Source: Cyanobacteria bacterium OH_CDB_20
Lineage (GTDB): Bacteria; Cyanobacteriota; Vampirovibrionia; Gastranaerophilales; Gastranaerophilaceae
Direction of reading: 5' to 3'
Length of the DNA stretch: 27,936 nucleotides
Assembly: GCA_023415935.1 (NCBI GenBank)
Contig: JAEZIX010000001.1
Coordinates: 1-27,936, forward strand
Of this stretch, positions 1-7,868 are shown piece by piece; the first letter of the stretch is position 1; every line of letters starts with the position of its first letter. Below the pieces are notes generated by a model that worked only from the letters and a program-made list of their open reading frames with translations, ran no database searches and had not been told where the DNA came from. A program made the position numbers and the translations under genes.

Positions 1-3
1 TAT

Positions 4-9
4 TATAAT
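4..9 (+). promoter_or_regulatory. -10 box of ruvC, probably leaderless
   Basis: A perfect TATAAT is followed by six bases and then the ruvC ATG at 16. A start site at the usual distance from the -10 would fall on or beside the A of the ATG, and no Shine-Dalgarno sequence is present. The -35 region lies outside the window, so it cannot be checked. Confidence 0.45.
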
Positions 10-15
10 TAACTA

Positions 16-492
16 ATGAAGATATTTGGGATAGATCCCGGCATGGCTATTGTCGGTTATAGCATAGTCGATATTGAAGGTGATGACAGCATTTTGGTTG
101 CATCAGGTTCTATTAAAACTGATAAAAACAAAACTGATGCCGCAAGATTGCTTGAAATAAATCAAGATGTCGAAACGCTAATCAACCAGTACAAACCTGA
201 CGTAGCAAGCGTTGAGAAGCTTTTTTATTTTAAAAACCAAAAAACAATTATTCCTGTTGCAGAAGCTCGAGGGGTAATAATTATGGCTCTTGAAAAGTAT
301 GAAATTCCAACGTATGAATATACCCCAATGGTTGTAAAACAGGTTATGACAGGATATGGCAGGGCAACAAAAGAAGAAGTTGCTAAAATGGTTGAACTGT
401 CTGTTAAATACAAAAAACTTCCAAAATTGGATGATACATTAGACTCAATAGCAATTGCTCTTTGCCATGCAAGAAGTACAATATCTTTATAA
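16..492 (+). CDS. ruvC: Crossover junction endodeoxyribonuclease RuvC
   Basis: RuvC is the nuclease of the RuvABC complex and resolves Holliday junctions during recombinational repair. The 158-residue length is normal for the family. The N-terminal strand carries IFGIDPG with D7. E67 lies in SVEKLFYFKNQKT, and the C-terminal LDDTLDSIAIALCHA supplies D140 and D143; together these form the four acidic metal ligands of the RNase H-like fold. The MTGYGRATKEEVAKMV segment is also typical. The ATG at 16 aligns with the family N terminus. It has no Shine-Dalgarno sequence but has a TATAAT box just upstream. A small membrane-protein gene follows after 21 bases; ruvA and ruvB are not in the window. 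Identification is firm. Confidence 0.96.
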   Translation: MKIFGIDPGMAIVGYSIVDIEGDDSILVASGSIKTDKNKTDAARLLEINQDVETLINQYKPDVASVEKLFYFKNQKTIIPVAEARGVIIMALEKYEIPTYEYTPMVVKQVMTGYGRATKEEVAKMVELSVKYKKLPKLDDTLDSIAIALCHARSTISL

Positions 493-513
493 AATTAAGG
501 AGTAAATTAAAAA

Positions 514-1005
514 ATGAATATAACATTAATTAAGCAAAGCACAATTTTATCGCTTATTTTCGGCGGAATCTTAGGGGTAATTGCAATAATTCCTTTTATC
601 GGGCTTTTGGCATTTTTAACTATGATGTTTGCTTCAGCTTCTTTAATTATGATTTACATGCATAAACAAAACCAGATGGGGCTACTTATTCCTAAAGATG
701 CAGCTATTTTAAGCTCATTAATCGGCTTTGCATCTTGTATCGGTTTTTGCACAACAATGATTCCTATTGCTGCTTTGATTGCGCTTGCAAATCACCTTTG
801 GTTCCACAAACTTGTATGGTACGCAAGCATTGGAATCTGGTTTTCATATGGTATTGCAGGAATTATAGTACTTGTATTTATGGTTATTTTCGTTGCTATT
901 ATTGCAGCTTTAATGAATGCCTGTGCTGGTCTTGGCACAGCTTATGTTTACGGACAGATAATCAACAAAGAAGAAACCAACGAAACATTTTTTATAGATA
1001 ACTAG
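514..1005 (+). CDS. Small polytopic membrane protein, function unknown
   Basis: I do not recognise the family of this 163-residue, very hydrophobic protein. Likely membrane segments are at about residues 10-30, 31-49, 63-93 (long, possibly two) and 105-148. A short polar loop with MHKQNQMG lies near 49-56, and a charged tail (NKEETNETFFIDN) ends the protein. No catalytic motif or signal peptide cleavage site is visible. An AAGGAG ribosome site lies ahead of the ATG. The gene sits between ruvC and mtnA, with gaps of 21 and 8 bases, so cotranscription is likely, but the neighbours have unrelated roles and say little about function. A second open frame overlapping its 3' half is cysteine- and tryptophan-rich in a way that suggests frame-shifted translation, so I discount it. 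Confidence 0.8.
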   Translation: MNITLIKQSTILSLIFGGILGVIAIIPFIGLLAFLTMMFASASLIMIYMHKQNQMGLLIPKDAAILSSLIGFASCIGFCTTMIPIAALIALANHLWFHKLVWYASIGIWFSYGIAGIIVLVFMVIFVAIIAALMNACAGLGTAYVYGQIINKEETNETFFIDN

Positions 1006-1013
1006 AGGATTTT

Positions 1014-2066
1014 ATGGCATTTGAATCAAAAATAAAAACAATTGAATGGGTAGATAATTTTTCAAGAATGATAGACCAGAGGATATTACCTCACGAATTT
1101 AAACAAGTTGATATAAAAACAGCAGAAGAGATGTATTACGCAATTCAAGATATGATTGTAAGAGGAGCTCCTGCTATTGGTATTGCAGGCGTCCACGGGG
1201 TAGCTCTTGCTGCTATTGAACTTAAAAATCTTGATAAAAATGACTTTATAAAAAACCTGAAAGAAAAAGCTGAATACATAAAAAGCTCTCGCCCAACTGC
1301 TGTAAATTTGAGATGGGGAGTGGATAAACAGCTAGAGGTTTTAAAAGAAAATTTAAATAAAACAAACGAAGAAATAACAGAACTGTTAATAAAAAATGCT
1401 ATTAAACTTGAAAACGAAGACATTGAAATAAATAAAAAAATGGGCGATTTTGGAGCAGAGCTTGTTCCAAAAGGAGCGACAATACTTACCCACTGTAACG
1501 CAGGAGCTCTTGCCACAGTAGGATATGGAACAGCACTTGGAGTTATCCGTTCAGCTTATGCAAAAGATAACACAATCAAGGTTTTTGCAGATGAAACAAG
1601 ACCACGCCAACAAGGCGCAAGACTCACCACCTGGGAACTTGCAATGGACGGAATCCCTACAACGCTTATCACTGATGGAATGTGTTCATATTTTATGAGC
1701 AAAGGTATGATTGATATGGTTGTCGTTGGAGCAGACAGGATTGCTTCAAACGGTGATACTGCAAACAAAATCGGGACATACACCGTCGCAATTGCAGCAA
1801 AATATCATAATGTACCTTTTTATATTGCAGCTCCGCTATCTACAATTGACTTAAATATAAAAACAGGGGCTGAAATCCCGATAGAAGAACGCTCTCACGA
1901 TGAAGTTACAACAATCAACGGTGAATTTGTCTGCGCAAAAGGAGTTAACATAATAAATCCTGGATTTGACGTAACTCCTCATGAGCTTATTTCAGGCATA
2001 ATAACAGAAAAAGGCGTCTTAAAACCTGATTTTGAAAAATCCATAAAACAGGCATTTGAACTATAA
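1014..2066 (+). CDS. mtnA: S-methyl-5-thioribose-1-phosphate isomerase
   Basis: MtnA converts 5-methylthioribose 1-phosphate to 5-methylthioribulose 1-phosphate in the methionine salvage pathway. At 350 residues it is full length. Family signatures are RGAPAIGIAG (50-59), THCNAGALATVGYGTALG with the catalytic Cys161, TRPRQQGARLTTWEL (195-209), VVGADRIASNGDTANKIGTY with the catalytic Asp241, and EIPIEERS near residue 290. This clearly separates it from the related eIF2B subunits and ribose-1,5-bisphosphate isomerases. AGAGG lies five bases before the ATG, and the preceding membrane-protein gene ends eight bases upstream. No other methionine-salvage gene is nearby, so the enzyme may serve salvage of methylthioadenosine-derived sugar with partners elsewhere in the genome. 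Confidence 0.96.
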   Translation: MAFESKIKTIEWVDNFSRMIDQRILPHEFKQVDIKTAEEMYYAIQDMIVRGAPAIGIAGVHGVALAAIELKNLDKNDFIKNLKEKAEYIKSSRPTAVNLRWGVDKQLEVLKENLNKTNEEITELLIKNAIKLENEDIEINKKMGDFGAELVPKGATILTHCNAGALATVGYGTALGVIRSAYAKDNTIKVFADETRPRQQGARLTTWELAMDGIPTTLITDGMCSYFMSKGMIDMVVVGADRIASNGDTANKIGTYTVAIAAKYHNVPFYIAAPLSTIDLNIKTGAEIPIEERSHDEVTTINGEFVCAKGVNIINPGFDVTPHELISGIITEKGVLKPDFEKSIKQAFEL

Positions 2067-2101
2067 ATAAAGAAACTTAAGCTCCTATAGTGTCTAAAAC
2101 G

Positions 2102-2136
2102 CTTAAAGAAAAACCCCCTTAACACAATTAAGAGGG
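2102..2136 (-). terminator. Intrinsic terminator on the minus strand
   Basis: Read on the minus strand, CCCTCTTAA (2136-2128) pairs with TTAAGGGGG (2122-2114) across a UUGUG loop. All nine pairs form, one being G-U, and TTTTTCTTT follows at once. On the plus strand that pair is a C-A mismatch and no T-run follows, so the element is built to end a minus-strand transcript. No recognised minus-strand gene lies immediately upstream. Confidence 0.65.
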
Positions 2137-2156
2137 TGAGCACTAAGCATAAGCAA

Positions 2157-2234
2157 TCAGAAGAGTTGAGGATTTACATTTATAGAATAACTGCATACCC
2201 TTGATAAAACATTACGCAAAAATGCAATATTCAT
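2157..2234 (-). other. Possible 25-codon ORF or small RNA ahead of a terminator
   Basis: A 25-codon minus-strand frame starts with ATG at 2234 and stops with TGA at 2157, about 20 bases before the minus-strand hairpin at 2136. The predicted peptide begins MNIAFLRNVLSRVC and ends NVNPQLF. I see no good ribosome site, so a non-coding RNA ending at the hairpin is as likely. A promoter guess inside this frame is TTATCA, 17 bases, TATAAA, which would give a transcript of under 100 bases. Without conservation data the coding claim is weak; the transcript end is the better-supported part. Confidence 0.25.
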
Positions 2235-2265
2235 AGATACTACTTTTTGGTAATAGCTTTATGCT

Positions 2266-2294
2266 TTGATTTATATTCATTTTTGAAATATTAT
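2266..2294 (+). promoter_or_regulatory. Promoter of the uracil-DNA glycosylase gene
   Basis: TTGATT (2266-2271) and TATTAT (2289-2294) are separated by exactly 17 bases. The predicted start near 2301 leaves a short leader containing AGGAG at 2307-2311, five bases before the ATG at 2317. Confidence 0.55.
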
Positions 2295-2316
2295 TAATAT
2301 GTAATTAGGAGATAAT

Positions 2317-2937
2317 ATGCCGTATCTGGAGTTTGACGAAAAAGAGCTTAGTCAGGATATCAAAACCAAAGCTCTTAAAGAAATACAAAATGTTTGCATG
2401 CAATGCACCAACTGCGAATTAAGCAAGACAAGGACAAGCATTGTTTTTTCTGACGGCAATCCTGATGCAAAAATTATGCTCATCGGTGAAGCTCCCGGAA
2501 AAGATGAAGATGCTTCAGGAATCCCTTTTGTAGGAAGAGCAGGAAGGCTATTAAACGAGCTTCTTGAAGAATGCGGAATATCAAGAGAAAAAGACTTGTA
2601 CATATGCAACACAATAAAATGCAGGCCTCCTGAAAACAGAGTTCCTACTGATGAAGAAAAACAAATTTGCTCGCCTTTTCTTATGTCACAAATAAACATT
2701 GTAAGACCAAAGGTGATTATTCTTTGTGGGTCAACAGCTGCAAAATCTTTCTTAGACAAAGATTTTAAGATTTCAGAAATAAGAGGAGAATGGTACACGC
2801 TTTTTGGAAAAATAAAGGCAATGGTAATTTTCCACCCTTCTTACCTTTTGAGAAATCATTCCTTGGAAGAAAATTCTCCGAGATCGTTAACTAAAAAAGA
2901 TTTAAGAAAAATCAAACAAGAAATTCAAAACCTATAA
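2317..2937 (+). CDS. Family 4 uracil-DNA glycosylase (iron-sulfur type)
   Basis: This enzyme removes uracil from DNA, starting base-excision repair after cytosine deamination. Of 206 residues, the first 25 are a variable leader. The family-4 iron-sulfur ligands are visible: C30 and C33 in CTNCELSKTR (with an extra C27), then C102 in IKCRPPENR and C118 in QICSPFL. The uracil-pocket motif GEAPGKDED (58-66) is followed by SGIPFVGRAG, and the C-terminal catalytic and DNA-contact motif is HPSYLLRN (173-180). These features match the thermostable UDGa/type-4 group often annotated as phage SPO1 DNA polymerase-related, not E. coli Ung. It has its own promoter and an AGGAG site. Substrate range within family 4 cannot be judged from sequence. 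Confidence 0.93.
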   Translation: MPYLEFDEKELSQDIKTKALKEIQNVCMQCTNCELSKTRTSIVFSDGNPDAKIMLIGEAPGKDEDASGIPFVGRAGRLLNELLEECGISREKDLYICNTIKCRPPENRVPTDEEKQICSPFLMSQINIVRPKVIILCGSTAAKSFLDKDFKISEIRGEWYTLFGKIKAMVIFHPSYLLRNHSLEENSPRSLTKKDLRKIKQEIQNL

Positions 2938-2957
2938 AACTTAAAAAATTGTAATAT

Positions 2958-2985
2958 TTGACAATTTGTACAAACCAATTATTAA
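2958..2985 (+). promoter_or_regulatory. Candidate promoter upstream of the coiled-coil gene
   Basis: A consensus TTGACA (2958-2963) is followed after 16 bases by TATTAA (2980-2985). A second candidate nearer the gene is an extended -10, TG-A-TAAAAT at 3056-3064, with no good -35. Either could drive the gene at 3097. Confidence 0.35.
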
Positions 2986-3096
2986 AAGGTTTTTGACGAA
3001 TTTTCAAATAGCCCGCCTTAACAAAAAGACAAACAATGCACCATAGCGCTGAGTCTGATAAAATATACTTATTGAGTAATGTCTAGAGAGTAAAAT

Positions 3097-5220
3097 ATGC
3101 CAGAGGATTTTAACAAATTAATAGAGAAAATATACAAAAAGCTTGAAAACTTAGCTTCTAGCAATAAAGATGAAATCATTGAAATAAAAGAAGAGATTGA
3201 TTCTATACACGAATCAAATTCTAAAATAGCTTCACTTATTGAAGAAATAGCTTCTCAATCCTCTTCTCTTACTTCAGATATTACAGATACAGACGAAAGC
3301 TCAATTATAAAATTACAAACATTCCTTACAGAAATGTCATATCAAGTTGCTGCAATTAAAGAAGACTTTGACGGTACAAATGAAACAGTAAGAAACCTTG
3401 TACAAGGAAAAATTGAAGAACTTGTAGAATATCTTAAAGACGCTCAGGAAAAACTTGATAATGAAGTTAAGGCAAATCTTGAAGATGTAAAAGAATCTTT
3501 TTCAAATATAACTGAATCTCTCACTGATAAACTCTCAGAACTCGAAAAATCTTTTAAAGAATATGACGAAAATCTTAATGGAAATATCCTTGAAGAAATA
3601 ACTGAGATTAAAACCAATACTGAAAACCTTGCAAACGGGCTTGATAATATCAAAAACCTTCAAAACCTAACGCTTACAAATGCTGAGTTTGAAGAATATC
3701 AAGAGAAGACAAAAGAAGAATTATTGGGAAAAATAAAAGAAATCGAAGATAGCATTGGAACTCTTGAAGTTATAAAAGAGAACCAAAATCAAAACGTTAA
3801 TCTTTTGACAGAAGAGCTTACAAAAATTTGTGACCTTATGTCAAATAAAGACAATATTGAGTCTTTAAAAACTGCCTTGGTAAAACAGATAGGAAATAAT
3901 AGCAAAGATTCTGTAAAACAAACTAAGTTCATAATCGATGAAATAAAAGCACACGCAGAAAAAGTCGATAACTTAAACCTTGTAGAATCAATAAATAGAA
4001 TTGATGTAATTTATGACAACATAAATATAATAAATAACTGGATTAGCGAGTTTGATAAAATTTCAGAAACAGTATCTGAAATCAATGAAAAAATTACTAC
4101 TTCATTAGAAACAGTTGATATTGAAGATATTACTGATAAAGTTGATATCATTTATGAAAATATTACAACATTAAACAACTGGGCGCAAAAACTTGATGAA
4201 ATCGGTGAAAAAGTTAATTCTCAAGGAAATAAGCTGGATGAAATTTATAACAACGTAAATACACTCAGCGAATGGACAGATAAAATCCACGACATTAAAG
4301 AAAAACTTGATACGTTGTCTGACGAATTTACAATAATGACATCAGCGACTAAAGATGACACCGATGATTACATTTATACATTGCTTGATATTGAGTCAGA
4401 TTTTGCAAAACTCCACTGCACGCTTGATGATACAAGTAAACTAACAGTAGAAGATTTGCAGTCAATAAAAGAACAATTTGCAAGTTTAAACAACGAAATC
4501 GAAAATTTAAATGATGATATTGCAAGCATAAGCAAGAGAACCAACAAACTTATACTTACATCAGATGATGCTAACAAAGTGTTTAAAGGTCACGTTGATG
4601 AGTTTCATGCCTTAATCAGAAGATTCGGCGACAAAGTAAATTCTTTCAATCCTGAAAAGCAATTTACCTTAATAGATAACAAAGTAAATACAATTAAAAA
4701 ACTTGTTGCAGGGGCAATTTCATCAGGCAAAAGCATCAATGAAGCGCTTATGTATCTTGCAGAATGGATTGACGGGACAGATGTTTCAATTGAAGAAATT
4801 AAAGAAAAATTAGATTCTACAAATACAACTATAGAAGATGTATCTAAGTCAAAGACTGATCTTATTAAGACTGTATTTGTTGAACTTCAAAACAAAATAA
4901 CAAATCAAGATACCATTGTAAAAGGTGCATGCGCTGAACTTCAAGAAAAAATTATTGAACAGGATCAGACAATTAAAACCTTAACAGAGAAAATTGAACT
5001 GATGTCTGAAACAATAAATGAACTTAAAGAAACAAAATCAAAAGACTCTGAAACAGACATAAAAGCTGTGCTTGATTTCATTGCAACACAAGTAATTTCA
5101 GCGAATGAAAACTCATTGAACAATAAAGTTTTAGGCCAAAAAATTGAGATTATGGAACATCAAATGGGCAAATTCGAGAAAAATCTTTCTAAAATTGTTG
5201 CTTATTTAGATGAAGACTAA
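3097..5220 (+). CDS. Large acidic coiled-coil protein with internal repeats, unknown function
   Basis: I cannot assign this 707-residue protein to a named family. It has no signal peptide or membrane segment and is almost wholly predicted helix, rich in E, K, D, I, L and N with heptad-like spacing, so a long cytoplasmic coiled coil is likely. Three related units lie at residues 302-333, 349-380 and 380-411, each with the core I/V/L-D-x-I-Y-x-N, a tryptophan (W315, W362, W393) and a short EKh stretch. A less repetitive segment at about 480-560 (NEALMYLAEWIDGTDVS, with another tryptophan) could be a folded domain. Candidate roles are scaffold, chromosome-associated or cell-envelope filament protein; none is demonstrated. 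The ribosome site is weak (AGAG). The stop overlaps that of murQ on the other strand by four bases. Confidence 0.85.
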   Translation: MPEDFNKLIEKIYKKLENLASSNKDEIIEIKEEIDSIHESNSKIASLIEEIASQSSSLTSDITDTDESSIIKLQTFLTEMSYQVAAIKEDFDGTNETVRNLVQGKIEELVEYLKDAQEKLDNEVKANLEDVKESFSNITESLTDKLSELEKSFKEYDENLNGNILEEITEIKTNTENLANGLDNIKNLQNLTLTNAEFEEYQEKTKEELLGKIKEIEDSIGTLEVIKENQNQNVNLLTEELTKICDLMSNKDNIESLKTALVKQIGNNSKDSVKQTKFIIDEIKAHAEKVDNLNLVESINRIDVIYDNINIINNWISEFDKISETVSEINEKITTSLETVDIEDITDKVDIIYENITTLNNWAQKLDEIGEKVNSQGNKLDEIYNNVNTLSEWTDKIHDIKEKLDTLSDEFTIMTSATKDDTDDYIYTLLDIESDFAKLHCTLDDTSKLTVEDLQSIKEQFASLNNEIENLNDDIASISKRTNKLILTSDDANKVFKGHVDEFHALIRRFGDKVNSFNPEKQFTLIDNKVNTIKKLVAGAISSGKSINEALMYLAEWIDGTDVSIEEIKEKLDSTNTTIEDVSKSKTDLIKTVFVELQNKITNQDTIVKGACAELQEKIIEQDQTIKTLTEKIELMSETINELKETKSKDSETDIKAVLDFIATQVISANENSLNNKVLGQKIEIMEHQMGKFEKNLSKIVAYLDED
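4000..4329 (+). repeat. Three diverged protein-level repeats with a conserved tryptophan
   Basis: Within the coiled-coil gene, three units encode h-D-x-I-Y-x-N-h-x-x-h-x-x-W-x-x-x-h-D/H-x-I. They begin at residues 302, 349 and 380, so the spacings are 47 and then 31 residues. The similarity is clear in protein but not striking in DNA, which suggests an old duplication. Confidence 0.7.
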
Positions 5221-6110
5221 TCAACTTCTTTAAAGACTTTTCGCAAAATACCGTTGTGCTTTTCTAAAAGCTCAGTTGCTTTGTCAAAATCAATACCGTA
5301 TTTAAGTTTTAAAACGGCAGGCTTTATTTTATAACCGTTTTCTTCTAGCGTTTGTTTCGAAAGGCTTTCATCCTTTTCAGATATTGAAGAAACAATCCTT
5401 ATTGCACGTTTTTTAAGTTTATCATTTGTTGGCTTTACATCAATCATGTAGTTTTTATAGACTTTACCTGTTTTAATCATTGAAGCCGTTGTGAGCATAT
5501 TTAACACAAGTTTCTGTGCAGTTCCTGCTTTCATTCGGGTTGAACCTGTTAGTACTTCTGCTCCTGTTTCAATACAGATAAAAATATCAGCGATATTGAT
5601 TTTTCCGCTTTTATTAGATGAAATCGAAATTGTTTTTGCACCTATCTTTTTAGCAAGATTTATTATTTCAACAACATAGTTTGCATTTCCGCTAGCTGAT
5701 ATTACAACCACTGTATCGTTTTTAGTTATAGATTGTTTATAGAAATCTTCTTGCGCAAGGCTAAGTGAGTCTTCTGCGCCTTCAATAGCATTTCTGAGAG
5801 CACTATCTCCACCTGCAATGATTCCCTGCACCATAGAAGGCTCTGTAGAAAATGTAGGCGGGCATTCAGATGCATCTAAAACACCCAGTCTGCCAGAGGT
5901 CCCAGCGCCAAAATAAAAAAGCCTTCCGCCTTTTAAAAAATTTTCAGAGATTACATCAACAGCTTCAGCTATTTTATCAAGATTTTTTGAGATTTCTTCA
6001 GCAATTTTTTTATCTTCATTATTGATTATTTTAAGCATAGACAAAGTATCTAGCATATCAATATCACAAGATAAAGGGTTTATAAGTTCTGTTGCGCTTA
6101 GATTTTCCAT
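5217..6110 (-). CDS. murQ: N-acetylmuramic acid 6-phosphate etherase
   Basis: MurQ cleaves the lactyl ether of N-acetylmuramate 6-phosphate to give GlcNAc 6-phosphate and D-lactate, a step of cell-wall recycling. The 297-residue length is normal. The SIS fold is shown by GGRLFYFGAGTSGRLGVLDA (61-80), then ASECPPTF with E82 and EGAED with E113, matching the two glutamates known to be essential in the E. coli enzyme. TGSTRMKAGTAQKLVLNML supports the call, as does the C-terminal helical CUE-like region. AGGA precedes the ATG and the gene follows ispE by eight bases. It is last in the rsmA-ispE-murQ operon and runs into the stop of the convergent coiled-coil gene. No MurNAc transporter or kinase is adjacent. 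Confidence 0.95.
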   Translation of the reverse strand: MENLSATELINPLSCDIDMLDTLSMLKIINNEDKKIAEEISKNLDKIAEAVDVISENFLKGGRLFYFGAGTSGRLGVLDASECPPTFSTEPSMVQGIIAGGDSALRNAIEGAEDSLSLAQEDFYKQSITKNDTVVVISASGNANYVVEIINLAKKIGAKTISISSNKSGKINIADIFICIETGAEVLTGSTRMKAGTAQKLVLNMLTTASMIKTGKVYKNYMIDVKPTNDKLKKRAIRIVSSISEKDESLSKQTLEENGYKIKPAVLKLKYGIDFDKATELLEKHNGILRKVFKEVD

Positions 6111-6118
6111 AAAAATTC

Positions 6119-6970
6119 CTATATGATTTCAACACCGTCTGAGATTGTTTTTAGATTTTCAATAATTATATATTTTTCAGGATTAATTTCTGAGTTTATT
6201 TTATCACGCAAAACAAAAAACGCAGAACCAGAGCCTGTCATCATAGAGCCTTTAACTTCATTTTTGACAGTGAAAAGCTCTTTGTAATCATTTAAATATG
6301 CTTTTTCAAAACTGTTAAATAAAAGTTTTTCGTCAAATTTGCCGTTTTTTATAAGCGCTGAAAGTTTTTCTGTTGCATTTGGAATAGTCTTATCCTTTAG
6401 CTCTCCATATTTTGAGTATGCTTCTTTTGTTGAGATCCCAAAGTTTTTAGGTTTGATAATCGAAACAGGTAGTTCAACAGGGGAGATTTGGCTGATTACT
6501 TCCCCTCTTGAAGTGCAAACTGCACAGCCACCTTTTATACAGAAGTTAATATCTGAGCCAAGGCTTGCTGCAAGTTCATCAATCTCATTATCAGTTAAAA
6601 TATTTTCGTAGAGCTTGTTCAAAGCAACTAAGGTAGCAGCAGCATCAGAGCTTCCCCCGCCCATACCGGCTTCAAGCGGAATATTTTTTTCGATATAAAC
6701 ATCAAGTCTTGCACCTTTTATATTTGCTTTATTAAAAAACGCCATAGCGGCTTTATAAACAAGATTTTTCTCGTTATAAGGAATTTCATCAGAGTTTCCG
6801 TAAAGGTTTATTGCTATTGAATCTGAAACATCACTTCTAAAAGCCAGAATGTCATATAGACTAATCGCATGCATTATTGTTTTTAAATTATGAAAGCCGT
6901 CTTCGCGCTTATTTATAATCTCCAAAGTCAAATTTATTTTAGCAGGAGCTTTAACTTTTATCTCTTTCAT
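6119..6970 (-). CDS. ispE: 4-diphosphocytidyl-2-C-methyl-D-erythritol kinase
   Basis: IspE phosphorylates the 2-hydroxyl of CDP-methylerythritol with ATP, in the MEP route to isoprenoid precursors. This GHMP kinase has 283 residues. The N terminus VKAPAKINLTLEI carries K11, and D140 in SLGSDINFCIKGG completes the catalytic pair. The glycine-rich ATP loop is PLEAGMGGGSSDAA (98-111), and the third GHMP motif is MMTGSGSAFFVL near the C terminus. Its ATG overlaps the rsmA stop in the tetranucleotide ATGA at 6967-6970, implying translational coupling. The rsmA/ksgA-ispE neighbourhood is common in bacteria. It implies that the organism uses the MEP pathway, as cyanobacteria do. Confidence 0.96.
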   Translation of the reverse strand: MKEIKVKAPAKINLTLEIINKREDGFHNLKTIMHAISLYDILAFRSDVSDSIAINLYGNSDEIPYNEKNLVYKAAMAFFNKANIKGARLDVYIEKNIPLEAGMGGGSSDAAATLVALNKLYENILTDNEIDELAASLGSDINFCIKGGCAVCTSRGEVISQISPVELPVSIIKPKNFGISTKEAYSKYGELKDKTIPNATEKLSALIKNGKFDEKLLFNSFEKAYLNDYKELFTVKNEVKGSMMTGSGSAFFVLRDKINSEINPEKYIIIENLKTISDGVEII

Positions 6971-7803
6971 AAATTTTCCTTCAACTTTTCAGAAAGAGCG
7001 CCAAATTCTTCAATAGAAAGAGTTTCGCCTCTTGTGTTTTCAGATATTTCAAGTTCTTTTAAAGTTTTTTCAACAGCATCTTTTGAAAATCCACCGTTTA
7101 CGAGGGAATTTTTTATATTCTTTCTCCTAGTAGCAAATGAAGCCTTTACAACTTTTTTAAAGAAATCGTAATTTTTAAGCTCGAGCAAAGGTTTTTCTCT
7201 CACATCAAAAACTAAGACAGCAGAGTCCACCTTTGGCGCAGGGAAAAATGAACGCGCACCAACTTTTAAAATCATTTGAGGATTTGCCCAAAACTGAGAA
7301 AGTATGGATAAAAGCCCATATTCTTTGTTTTGGGATTTATTAGTTGCAACAATCCTTCTTGCAACTTCATACTGAACCATAAGAGTAATTTGGCTTATAG
7401 CCTTTCTATTTTTATTATCTAAATCATTAATTTCACCTAAAAGATGCGCAAGTATTGGCGTCGTGATGTAATAAGGAATATTTGCAACTACTTTTATATT
7501 TTCGCCATACTCAGAAATATCAGTTTTTAATATATCTTTGTGAACAATTTCAAGATTATCAGCCTCTATTTTCTTGATTTCATCAACCATATCCTCATCA
7601 AGTTCAACAGCTACAACTTTTTTTGCAAGTCTAACAAGTCTTTCGGTCACAAAACCAAGTCCAGGACCAATTTCTAAAACAATATCATCACTTGTAATAT
7701 TTGAATTTTCAATGATAGAGTCAATAACCTCCTCATTTACAAGGAAGTTTTGCCCGAGTCTTTTTTTTGCTCTAAATTTTTTTGCTCTTTCGAAGTAGTT
7801 CAT
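6967..7803 (-). CDS. rsmA: 16S rRNA dimethyladenosine transferase RsmA (KsgA)
   Basis: RsmA methylates two adjacent adenines near the 3' end of 16S rRNA late in small-subunit assembly. I place the start at the ATG at 7803, giving 278 residues beginning MNYFERAKKFRAKKRLGQNFL. The frame can be extended to a TTG at 7833, but that would add a hydrophobic decapeptide not expected in this family. Motifs seen, numbered from the ATG, are LGQNFL (16-21), the SAM-binding EIGPGLG (44-50), VELDEDM (67-73) and the catalytic NIPYYITTP (108-116). A C-terminal helical domain with ATRRKNIKNSL is also typical. No clear Shine-Dalgarno sequence precedes the ATG. It heads the operon with ispE and murQ and is divergent from gshA across 65 AT-rich bases. 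Confidence 0.95.
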   Translation of the reverse strand: MNYFERAKKFRAKKRLGQNFLVNEEVIDSIIENSNITSDDIVLEIGPGLGFVTERLVRLAKKVVAVELDEDMVDEIKKIEADNLEIVHKDILKTDISEYGENIKVVANIPYYITTPILAHLLGEINDLDNKNRKAISQITLMVQYEVARRIVATNKSQNKEYGLLSILSQFWANPQMILKVGARSFFPAPKVDSAVLVFDVREKPLLELKNYDFFKKVVKASFATRRKNIKNSLVNGGFSKDAVEKTLKELEISENTRGETLSIEEFGALSEKLKENL

Positions 7804-7868
7804 AAGTAATCTAATAATAATACAAATAGCCAAATGTTTTAACTATTAATTACTGTAAACTTAAAGTT

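Noticed and set aside
735..1001. Alternative 88-residue plus-strand frame inside the membrane-protein gene
   Set aside because: It is out of frame with the better-supported gene, has no ribosome site, and its Cys/Trp/Tyr-rich composition is typical of frame-shifted membrane-protein code.
2101..2234. Possible 6S, SRP or tRNA-like gene in the gap after mtnA
   Set aside because: No SRP tetraloop or symmetric core, no long 6S-type bubble, and no tRNA arms or CCA region could be found. Only the terminator is solid.
7801..7833. Upstream TTG start for rsmA giving a hydrophobic N-terminal extension
   Set aside because: The family N terminus matches the ATG at 7803, and the extra ten residues look like translated intergenic sequence.
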